From a virus, in IMG/VR virus record IMGVR_UViG_3300025083_000268, positions 1 through 21,037 of that record: 21,037 bases of DNA; one strand, 5' to 3'. The position numbers and the translations under genes were made by a program. Within the stretch, counting starts at the first letter, position 1; the number at the start of each line of letters is the position of its first letter. The notes under the pieces were generated by a model, which was not told the DNA's origin, ran no database searches, and saw only the letters and a program-made list of their open reading frames with translations. This document shows positions 1 to 6,832 of this stretch, piece by piece.

Positions 1-124
1 CAATGCAAGAATAGACGAAAGAAGCGACAAGTCTTATGCCACTCAAGTGTACTACTGCATGAGCATTGGTGCTACTAGAATGGAAGAAGCTAAAGTTGTT
101 GAAGTACAATGTACAGAATCATAA
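1..124 (+). CDS. Major capsid protein, C-terminal end (partial)
   Basis: The window opens inside a gene whose last 40 codons are visible, read from base 2 and ending in TAA at 122-124. The tail has a YYCMSIGATRMEEAKVVEV segment that resembles the end of T7 gp10-type capsid proteins, where a 'YxMGHGxLRPEAAGxxxF' strand closes the chain. Its place directly before a small structural gene, a strong terminator and the gp11/gp12 genes is where T7 carries gene 10. The assignment therefore rests on a short resemblance plus gene order. The 5' part lies outside the window. If correct, this is the subunit that builds the icosahedral head. Confidence 0.65.
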   Translation, partial: NARIDERSDKSYATQVYYCMSIGATRMEEAKVVEVQCTES

Positions 125-125
125 T

Positions 126-131
126 AGGAGG
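126..131 (+). promoter_or_regulatory. Strong Shine-Dalgarno of the post-capsid gene
   Basis: A perfect AGGAGG lies 9 bases before the ATG at 141. Most genes in this window have weak or no recognisable ribosome sites because they start on the stop codon of the previous gene. This one has the full consensus, which suggests the downstream protein is made in large amounts, as expected for an abundant virion component. Confidence 0.7.
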
Positions 132-140
132 ATATAGATT

Positions 141-638
141 ATGGCGAATGTAAATACAGACATTGTAACTAACTTTGTTGCAGTTCCTCAAGTTAAAAAC
201 AGCTCACAGCAATTACATGGTGTAAAAAGAATTGCACAAGGTACTATTGCTTTAGCTGCTGGAGACTTGTCAGCAGGTGATACAGTAATGTTAACACCTG
301 TTCCAACTAATGCTAGTATATCTTCAATCAAATTGTTTAATGACGATTTAGATTCTGGATCAACTAACACTACAGATGTTGGATTATACTCAACAGCTAT
401 TGCTGCGGTTGATGATGATGCTTATGCTTCTGCAATTACTGACCTTCGTGGTGCAGTAACTGTCGGAACTGAAGTAGCATTTGAAGCTAGAAACATTAAC
501 AAATGCGGACAGAAAGTTTGGCAAGATGCTGGACAATCTTCTGATCCTGGTGGGTACTACTATGTTGCATTAACTTTTGATGCTGCTGGTGATACTGCTG
601 GTGATTTAAGTTTTGTTATTGAATACACAGTAGACTAA
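141..638 (+). CDS. Small structural protein, probable head decoration/head fibre
   Basis: This 165-residue acidic, Ala/Thr/Asp-rich protein has no predicted membrane segment and few Cys. Alternating hydrophobic and small residues suggest a beta-rich fold, and the chain ends in a regular strand (LSFVIEYTVD). It sits between the capsid end and the capsid terminator, and its start has a perfect AGGAGG, so it should be expressed at capsid-like levels. Marine podoviruses often have an unnamed virion protein at this place. I infer a head decoration or head-fibre role from position, composition and expression signals, not from a recognised domain. The ATG at 141 is the only start well placed relative to the ribosome site. 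Confidence 0.6.
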   Translation: MANVNTDIVTNFVAVPQVKNSSQQLHGVKRIAQGTIALAAGDLSAGDTVMLTPVPTNASISSIKLFNDDLDSGSTNTTDVGLYSTAIAAVDDDAYASAITDLRGAVTVGTEVAFEARNINKCGQKVWQDAGQSSDPGGYYYVALTFDAAGDTAGDLSFVIEYTVD

Positions 639-650
639 TAAATAGATATT

Positions 651-676
651 AGGTGGGGAGTAATCCCCACCTTTTT
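651..676 (+). terminator. Rho-independent terminator after the capsid genes
   Basis: A perfect 9-bp GC-rich stem (AGGTGGGGA / TCCCCACCT) with a GTAA tetraloop is followed directly by five T residues at 672-676. It lies 12 bases after the stop of the 165-residue gene. T7 has its main terminator at the same place, between gene 10 and gene 11, so it probably lets capsid transcripts stop while some polymerases read through to the tail genes. The T-run touches the ATG of the next gene at 677. Confidence 0.9.
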
Positions 677-877
677 ATGAAAAAGATTCAAGATTTAAAA
701 ACTGTACTACACTTTAAAAAAAATAATTATGTGTACAGATATGTGTTAGTAGATAGGTTTAAGCATGATACTAAATATCATTATGGCTTTGATACTAAAG
801 AAGAACGAACAGAAGCAGAGATATTTGCGTTAGAAAAAGATAGACAAATTAGACGCAAGTATATTATAAGGAAGTAG
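677..877 (+). CDS. Small basic protein of unknown function
   Basis: This 66-residue, very basic protein has an N-terminal beta-like segment (VLHFKKNNYVYRYVLVDRF) and a charged helical C-terminus rich in Lys, Arg and Glu. I use the ATG at 677. The alternative GTG at 653 lies inside the terminator stem and would add eight residues encoded by the hairpin. The only GGGGAG-like ribosome site (654-660) is buried in that stem, so translation may depend on hairpin melting or on coupling. The gene ends one base before the gp11-like start. Its 'LHF..N..VYRY.LV' pattern recurs in the 70-residue protein at 17182-17394. No function can be assigned. Confidence 0.65.
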   Translation: MKKIQDLKTVLHFKKNNYVYRYVLVDRFKHDTKYHYGFDTKEERTEAEIFALEKDRQIRRKYIIRK

Positions 878-878
878 T

Positions 879-1460
879 ATGGCATCAATAGTAGAAATTT
901 GTAATGGATCATTAAATCAACTAGGTGCAACAACTATCCTTTCACTAACAGAAGATTCAAAAAATGCTAGACTTTGTAATCAAAGATATACTCAAGTAAG
1001 AGATAGTGTATTTAGATCACACCCTTGGAACTGTTTACAGAAAAGAGTTGAACTAGCAGCAGACACAGATGCTCCTGCATGGGGTTTTAAGTTTGCATAT
1101 ACTTTACCAGCAGATTGTTTAAGACTACTTAGAATATTAGATTATGATTCTAACTACAAAGTAGAAGGTAGAAAAATATTAAGTAATACATCTAGTATGA
1201 AAATATTATATATTGGTAGAGTTACAGATCCCAATGAGTATGACGAATTATTAAGAGAAACTTTATCTGCTGCTTTAGGTGCTGACATAGCTTTTGCAGT
1301 TACTTCTAATAATCAAACAGCAACTAATATGTACAATTTATTTCAAGATAAATTAAAGGATGCTAGATTTGTAGATTCAACTGAAGGTCAGAATGTAGAT
1401 CAAGACCTAGGTATGTCAGATCAAATAGATGCAGGTACATTTATAAACTCAAGGTTTTAA
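879..1460 (+). CDS. Tail tubular protein A (T7 gp11-like)
   Basis: The 193-residue protein matches the head-to-tail adaptor family of T7-like podoviruses (T7 gp11, 196 residues). The family signature is clear: an N-terminal NxxLxxLGA-type start (here EICNGSLNQLGATTI), then YxxVRDSVFRSHPWNC (about residues 37-52), then the W-x-F-x-Y-x-LPxDCLRLLRI strand (about 68-86). Twelve copies of gp11 form a ring below the portal that holds the nozzle. The start has close spacing to the previous stop, and the next gene begins three bases after its end. Length, motifs and order agree, so this is one of the safest calls in the window. Confidence 0.92.
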   Translation: MASIVEICNGSLNQLGATTILSLTEDSKNARLCNQRYTQVRDSVFRSHPWNCLQKRVELAADTDAPAWGFKFAYTLPADCLRLLRILDYDSNYKVEGRKILSNTSSMKILYIGRVTDPNEYDELLRETLSAALGADIAFAVTSNNQTATNMYNLFQDKLKDARFVDSTEGQNVDQDLGMSDQIDAGTFINSRF

Positions 1461-1463
1461 TAA

Positions 1464-4028
1464 ATGGCTAGAGTCGCTGTCGAACTAACAAACTTTACAG
1501 GTGGTGAACTATCACCAAGATTAGATGGAAGAACTGATCTAACTAAATATACATCTGGTTGCTCAACCTTAGAAAATTTAGTTGTCTATCCACATGGTAG
1601 TGCAGCTCGTAGACCAGGTTCTACATTTTTAGCAGAAGTTGCTAACAGTGCAAACAAAACAAGACTAATACCTTTTGAATTTTCTACAACACAAACTTAT
1701 ATGTTGGAGTTCTCTAATTTAAAAATGAGAGTCTACAAAGATAGTGGTGCTGTATTAGAAGGAGACAAAACTATATCTGCAATCACAAAAGCTAATCCTG
1801 CTGTAGTAACTGCTACATCACATGGTTATGAAAATGGTGATGAAGTAGTTATTAGTAGTGTTGGCGGTATGACAGAAGTTAATGGTAAAAGATTTTTAGT
1901 TGCAGACAAAACTACCAATACATTTGAACTACAAGATAAAGATGGTGTTGATATAAACAGTTCATCATTTACTACTTACACTTCTGGTGGTGTATCTAAT
2001 AAAGTTTTTGAATTAGTAACACCTTATACTACTGCACAACTTTTTGATTTAAAATTTGCACAGAGTGCTGACGTTATGTACATTACACATCCTGCACACG
2101 AAGTAGAAAAACTATCTCGTACTGGTCATACCTCTTGGACACTAACAGATGTAGATTTTACTAAAGGACCAATGCAAGATGCTAACACAACTGACACAAC
2201 TTTAAATCCAGGTCAATCAGCAGTGGGTACAGGCATAGCTTTAGTTGCTTCTGCGGTTACTGGTATCAATAGTGGTAGTGGTTTTCTTTCAACAGATGTT
2301 GGCAGATTTGTTTTTTTAAGTGGAGGTTATGCAAAGATAACTGGTGTTACAAATACTACTAATGCAGTTATTACAATCATCACAGCTTTAGATAGTGCAA
2401 GTGCTACAGCTAATTGGCAACTAGGAGCTTTCTCTGATACTACAGGTCATCCTTCAAGTGTAACTTTCTTTGAACAACGATTAGTATTTGCTGGAACAAC
2501 TAACCAACCACAAACAATATTTTTTTCAAGATCAGGTGATTATGAAAATATGGATGCAAACATAGGTGGTACTGTAGCTGATGATGATGCAATCATTTAC
2601 ACAATCGCATCTAACCAAGTTAATGCTATCAGATTTATGACAGCAACGAGAACTTTAATTATTGGTACAGCAGGGGGTGAGTTTACTGTATCAGGAGGTG
2701 GTACTGATAGTGCGGTTACACCAACAAACATATTAATTAAAAAACAATCTAACCATGGTTCAGCTAATGTAGATGCTATAGCTGTAGGTAACGCAACATT
2801 ATTTTTGCAACGTGCTAAAAGAAAAATAAGAGAACTAGCATATAACTTTGATGTAGATGGTTACATTGCACCTGACATGACTATTCTTGCTGAACACGTT
2901 ACTGAAGGTGGCTTGACACAGATTGCATATCAACAAGAACCCAATCAAATTATTTATGCAGTAAGAGGAGATGGTGAACTAGCAGGTCTTACTTATCAAA
3001 GAGAACAACAAGTAACTGCTTGGCACAGACATATTTTTGGTGGTAGATTTGGTAATGCAACAGTTACAGTTACTGATTTTGCAAATATTGCAAATGGTAC
3101 AAGAATAGTTTTAACAAAAGCAGATGGCACAACTACAACCTTTACATCCGCTACATCTTCTACAGCTGGTAAGTTTCATACTACATCTAGTAACAATCAA
3201 AGTGCAACAAACTTAAAAACATTAATAGATGCTGACTCTGATTTTACAGCAACAGTTAATAGTAATGTAGTTACGATTACAGAGACATCACCATTGTCTA
3301 CAGGATTTTTAACTATCACATCTTTAGATGATGCTACTCGATTAACTAGAACTAATGAAGGTAAAGCAGTATGTGAAAGTGTTGCTGTGATTCCAACTGA
3401 CGATACTGAATATCAAGTTTATGTAATTGTCAAAAGAACAATCAATGGTGCAACTAGAAGATTTGTAGAAATATTAAATGTATTTGATTTTGATGAAACA
3501 GATAATACATCATTTAATTTTTTAGATAGTGCATTAAGTTATAGTGGTAGTGCTGTTACAACAATATCAGGACTAGATCACCTTGAAGGACAAACAGTTT
3601 CTATATTAGCTAATGGTGCAACGCACCCAGATAAAACTGTAAGCTCTGGCAGTATTACTTTAGATCGTTCTGCAACAAGTGTTAAAGTAGGTTTAGCTTA
3701 TACATCTTTACTACAAACTATGAGATTAAATGCTGGTTCACAGAATGGTACATCACAAGGTAAGACAAAAAGAATATATGATATAACAGTTAGAATGTTT
3801 GAAACTATTGGTGTAGAAGTAGGACCTGATCTTTCAAACATGGAGAGAATACCATTTAGAAGTTCTGCTGATTTAATGGATGAAGGTATACCACCATTTA
3901 CAGGAGACAAAGAGGTAGAGTTTAGAGGAAACTATGAAACAGATGGTTTTATCTTTGTTAGACAAACTCAACCTTTACCTTTTACAATTTTATCGTTATA
4001 CCCAAGATTAACTACAAATGATGGATAA
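1464..4028 (+). CDS. Tail tubular protein B / nozzle (T7 gp12-like), with two inserted domains
   Basis: This 854-residue protein is the tail nozzle. The start (VELTNFTGGELSPRLDGR, then TLENLVVYPHGSAARRPG at about residues 35-52) and the core segments TPYTTAQLFDLKFAQSADVM (186-205), VTFFEQRLVFAGT (333-345) and VTAWHRHIFGG (517-527) are typical of gp12-like proteins. Two segments look inserted. Residues 103-176 resemble the E1 FCCH-type module seen in other phage proteins (TxSHGYxNGDEVxISxVGGM). Residues about 531-633 form a Thr/Ser-rich beta domain (DGTTTTFTSATS, SNNQSATNLKTLIDADSDFTATV) that interrupts a conserved strand before VCESVAVIP. The gene overlaps the next one by 3 to 11 bases, depending on which Met starts the next gene. 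Confidence 0.92.
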   Translation: MARVAVELTNFTGGELSPRLDGRTDLTKYTSGCSTLENLVVYPHGSAARRPGSTFLAEVANSANKTRLIPFEFSTTQTYMLEFSNLKMRVYKDSGAVLEGDKTISAITKANPAVVTATSHGYENGDEVVISSVGGMTEVNGKRFLVADKTTNTFELQDKDGVDINSSSFTTYTSGGVSNKVFELVTPYTTAQLFDLKFAQSADVMYITHPAHEVEKLSRTGHTSWTLTDVDFTKGPMQDANTTDTTLNPGQSAVGTGIALVASAVTGINSGSGFLSTDVGRFVFLSGGYAKITGVTNTTNAVITIITALDSASATANWQLGAFSDTTGHPSSVTFFEQRLVFAGTTNQPQTIFFSRSGDYENMDANIGGTVADDDAIIYTIASNQVNAIRFMTATRTLIIGTAGGEFTVSGGGTDSAVTPTNILIKKQSNHGSANVDAIAVGNATLFLQRAKRKIRELAYNFDVDGYIAPDMTILAEHVTEGGLTQIAYQQEPNQIIYAVRGDGELAGLTYQREQQVTAWHRHIFGGRFGNATVTVTDFANIANGTRIVLTKADGTTTTFTSATSSTAGKFHTTSSNNQSATNLKTLIDADSDFTATVNSNVVTITETSPLSTGFLTITSLDDATRLTRTNEGKAVCESVAVIPTDDTEYQVYVIVKRTINGATRRFVEILNVFDFDETDNTSFNFLDSALSYSGSAVTTISGLDHLEGQTVSILANGATHPDKTVSSGSITLDRSATSVKVGLAYTSLLQTMRLNAGSQNGTSQGKTKRIYDITVRMFETIGVEVGPDLSNMERIPFRSSADLMDEGIPPFTGDKEVEFRGNYETDGFIFVRQTQPLPFTILSLYPRLTTNDG
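1770..1991 (+). other. FCCH-like beta module embedded in the nozzle gene
   Basis: Codons 103-176 of the gp12-like gene encode a unit starting ISAITKANPAVVTATSHGY and ending TYTSGGVSN. This pattern is shared with the first-catalytic-cysteine-half-like module (E1_FCCH family) found in many phage tail proteins. It sits between a strand ending YKDSGAVLEGD and the conserved VFELVTPYTTAQLFDL, which are close neighbours in simpler gp12 proteins. The boundary is judged by eye. Confidence 0.55.
3054..3362 (+). other. Mobile beta-domain insertion in the nozzle gene
   Basis: Codons about 531-633 encode a Thr/Ser/Asp-rich unit of the type VxLTKADGTTTTFTSAT ... NNQSATNLKTLIDA ... FTATV ... VVTITETSPLSTG. 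Similar units occur as stand-alone modules in many marine phage structural proteins. Removing it would join HRHIFGGRFG to GKAVCESVAVIP, which restores the usual gp12 core strand. I infer a domain insertion, probably exposed on the nozzle surface. Confidence 0.55.
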
Positions 4029-4473
4029 TATGTTATATATAGTACCTTATACTGCTGAACATGGAAAATTTATTCTATCATGTCAAATGAACCACGCACT
4101 AATGGATAAGGATGCAAAATTTGAAGGAGATGCTATGAACCTGGTACAAGAACATTTATCTTTTACAGGACTTGTAAATAACAAACCTATCTTTGCTGCT
4201 GGTATGAAAATGATTTGGGGTCAGGTAGCAGAAGGTTGGGTGATTGCAACACAAGATGTTTGGCAACATCCTATTGCAGTTGCTAAAGCAATCAAGAAAG
4301 ATTTTGCTAGAGTTGCAAGAAAGTATAATATTAAAAGAGTTCAAACTGCTGTAAGATCAGACTTTGATAAAGGTATAAGATTTGCAAAGTGGTTAGGATT
4401 AGAGAACGAGGGATTAATGAAACACTATGGGTTTGATGGTTCAGACCAATACAGATATGCGAGGATTTTCTAA
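4021..4473 (+). CDS. GNAT-like protein at the T7 gp13 position
   Basis: A protein of about 150 residues whose second half has GNAT (N-acetyltransferase-like) character: a strand GWVIATQDVW, a helix of Lys/Ala (AVAKAIKKDFARVARKYN), then KRVQTAVRSDFDKGIRFAKW, LGLENEGLMKHYG and a C-terminal RYARIF strand. Marine T7-like phages carry such a protein between gp12 and gp14, often labelled internal virion protein A by position. Activity is not proven, and the usual acetyl-CoA loop (Q/RxxGxG/A) is not evident, so a structural or assembly role is possible. Three in-frame Met codons (4018, 4021, 4030) lie at the end of the nozzle gene. The start is uncertain by a few residues. Confidence 0.75.
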   Translation: MDNMLYIVPYTAEHGKFILSCQMNHALMDKDAKFEGDAMNLVQEHLSFTGLVNNKPIFAAGMKMIWGQVAEGWVIATQDVWQHPIAVAKAIKKDFARVARKYNIKRVQTAVRSDFDKGIRFAKWLGLENEGLMKHYGFDGSDQYRYARIF

Positions 4474-4988
4474 TGAGTTGGCAGATGGCAGTAGTCGGTG
4501 CAATAGGTGCAGCACAATATCAACAACAAGGTGCGATTGGTAAATACAATCAATCTGTTGCTAATCGTAATGCTCAAGTTGCAGAACAAGAAGCAGAAAG
4601 ATTAGAACAACAACTAGAGTTTGATCTTGCAAGATTTGATCAACAATTTTTACAATTACAAGGACAAACAAAAACTAGAATATTAAAATCTGGTGCAGAA
4701 TTATCTGGAACAGGATTAAAAATTTTAAGATCAAATGCTGAACAAGCTGAAATAGAAAAAGATATTTTAGATTATAATTCTAAAGTTGCACAATCTAAAA
4801 AATTAGAAGAAGCAAACTTTGCAAGAATAAAAGGAACAATGGCTAGACAATCAGCTAGACTTGCACAAATAGGAACTATTGCTTCTACTGGTACAAGTTT
4901 ATTAGGAATGAGTAATTTTGGATCATCATCTCCACAAGGTCAATTTGGTTCTACAGCTAACAATTCAACATTCAGTAATTATTCATAA
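4473..4988 (+). CDS. Internal virion protein B (T7 gp14-like)
   Basis: This 171-residue protein has a hydrophobic small-residue N-terminus (MSWQMAVVGAIGAAQ), a long Gln/Glu/Ala-rich helical middle (about residues 30-125) and a Gly/Ser/Asn-rich tail. This is the usual make-up of gp14-like core proteins (T7 gp14, 196 residues), which are ejected at infection and are thought to form a pore in the outer membrane. It starts on the stop codon of the previous gene (TAATG) and its own stop overlaps the next start the same way. The call is by architecture and strict gene order, since this family diverges fast in sequence. Confidence 0.8.
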   Translation: MSWQMAVVGAIGAAQYQQQGAIGKYNQSVANRNAQVAEQEAERLEQQLEFDLARFDQQFLQLQGQTKTRILKSGAELSGTGLKILRSNAEQAEIEKDILDYNSKVAQSKKLEEANFARIKGTMARQSARLAQIGTIASTGTSLLGMSNFGSSSPQGQFGSTANNSTFSNYS

Positions 4989-6832
4989 TGCCAAAAATAC
5001 CTACATTTACAGCAAGAGGAAGACCTACAGCAGAGGTTGGAGCTGTTAAATCTAATATACAAATACCTTTAACACAAACTATTGGTACTGCTTTAGCACC
5101 AGTTACAAAAGCTGTTACTGATTATGCTATTAAACAAAAAGAAGTAAGTCAAAAATTAGAAGCTAATAAAGTTTTTTTTGAAATAAAAGATCAAGTAAGT
5201 TTAATTCAAGATGAACTTAAAAATGATTTTGATGAGAGTAATTCTGTAAATACTTTTAATCAACAGTTTAAATCAATATCAGAAACTAAATTAAACTCTA
5301 TAACTAATAGAGGTGTAAAAAGTTTATTACAAAATAAATTAGATTTAGAATATCCAGAGTTTGTTTCTACAATTAAAACAAATTCAAGAAATGCTTTAGA
5401 AAGACAAATTAATTTTGATCATGATACTCAACAAAATGTTTTAATGGGTGATTATATTTTAACAGATGATAAAAGTAAAAAAGAATCTATTACAAATAAA
5501 TTAATTGAAAATGAAATTTCATATAATACAAATACTGATTCTGGACAAACTGAACTTAATAAATCAATTAACAAATTAAAATCAGATTTATTAATATCAG
5601 ATGTAGAAAAAAATATTACTAATAATAATTTTGGTGCAGCTTTAGAATTAATTAAAAACCCAAGTAAAACTCCTTTTTTAGATTTTGAAGAAAGAGATAA
5701 ATTACTTGCAAAAATTCAAACAGGTTTTACTGAACAAGGATCATTACAAAATTTAGATAATCTTTTTTTATTAGGTCAAGGATCTACTGCTGTTGGAGCT
5801 GGTATAAAAAATATTGATGGTAAAGAAATAACTCAAAAAGATTTAGAAAAAACTGCAAATAGATTTGCTTTAACAACTAATGTAGATGGTTCTTTAAAAT
5901 ATAATACCGCACAAGTAATAGAACAAGCTAATATAAATAATACTAAAGTTCCTTTATATTTAGAAACTTTAGATGCAGGTGGTAATATTACAGATACATC
6001 TAGTAAAGATGCAACATTAAGAGGTTTACAATTATACCAAACTTTTAAAAATCAAAATGCTTTACAATCTTTAACATCTGTTTACCAATTAGGTAAAGAT
6101 GATTTAGCAACATATCAAAGATTAGATTTTGCTATGAACACAATGAAACAAACATTTGAACAAGCATTTAACAATGAATTACAATTTAAAAATAATCCAG
6201 ATAAATTTAAACTACTTAAAGCTGATGGTAAAGCTGTTACTGCAAAAGTAAATGAATTAGATTTTCCTGGTGTTACTGTATTTGAATTAGGATTAGAATT
6301 TGAAAACGAAGCATACGCAAATATTATTATGAAAAATGTTGCTAACAATGTAATGATTGCAACTGGATCAGAAAAAACAGCATTAGAATTTGCAAAAAAT
6401 TATATTGAAGAAAATTATAGAATAGATGATTTTAAACAATTAGTTCCTATTAATAAATCTTATCCAGAATATCATGATCAAGCTATAAAACTTTATATTA
6501 AAGATTTATATGAAAGCGGTAGAATAAATAAAGAACAACATAAAGAAGAAGATATTATACCTGTTTATTTTACAGTTGGTTCTTTAACAAGTAATCAAGG
6601 TTTTGTATTAAGAGATAAAAATACAGGTGTACCAATTACAATAGATGTTGTTGATCCTCAAGGTGATTTTGATGAAGGTAGTTATGATAAAGCTAGAATG
6701 ACTTTTAAAGACATTGTAGAAAAAATTTATCCACTAATGAAAGATCAAAGATACGAAGATTTCGTAATTAAATATAATAGATTAAAAGAATCAAAAAGAC
6801 AATTTGATGAAACAATAAATGTAATGCCATAA
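4988..6832 (+). CDS. Internal virion protein C (T7 gp15-like)
   Basis: This 614-residue protein is mostly helical and rich in Lys, Asn, Gln and Leu. It begins IPTFTARGRPTAEVGAVKSN, an opening often seen in marine gp15-like core proteins that run from 'IPxFTAxxxPTxExG'. T7 gp15 (747 residues) stacks in the inner core and, with gp16, forms the periplasmic conduit for genome ejection. The gene lies between gp14- and gp16-like genes with TAATG overlaps on both sides. Its codons are markedly AT-rich: one counted line (5521-5580) has 12 G/C in 60 bases. No enzymatic motif is seen. Confidence 0.82.
   Translation: MPKIPTFTARGRPTAEVGAVKSNIQIPLTQTIGTALAPVTKAVTDYAIKQKEVSQKLEANKVFFEIKDQVSLIQDELKNDFDESNSVNTFNQQFKSISETKLNSITNRGVKSLLQNKLDLEYPEFVSTIKTNSRNALERQINFDHDTQQNVLMGDYILTDDKSKKESITNKLIENEISYNTNTDSGQTELNKSINKLKSDLLISDVEKNITNNNFGAALELIKNPSKTPFLDFEERDKLLAKIQTGFTEQGSLQNLDNLFLLGQGSTAVGAGIKNIDGKEITQKDLEKTANRFALTTNVDGSLKYNTAQVIEQANINNTKVPLYLETLDAGGNITDTSSKDATLRGLQLYQTFKNQNALQSLTSVYQLGKDDLATYQRLDFAMNTMKQTFEQAFNNELQFKNNPDKFKLLKADGKAVTAKVNELDFPGVTVFELGLEFENEAYANIIMKNVANNVMIATGSEKTALEFAKNYIEENYRIDDFKQLVPINKSYPEYHDQAIKLYIKDLYESGRINKEQHKEEDIIPVYFTVGSLTSNQGFVLRDKNTGVPITIDVVDPQGDFDEGSYDKARMTFKDIVEKIYPLMKDQRYEDFVIKYNRLKESKRQFDETINVMP

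Noticed and set aside
653-676. GTG start that would add eight residues to the 66-residue gene
   Set aside because: The added codons are the terminator stem itself; the ATG at 677 is the natural start.
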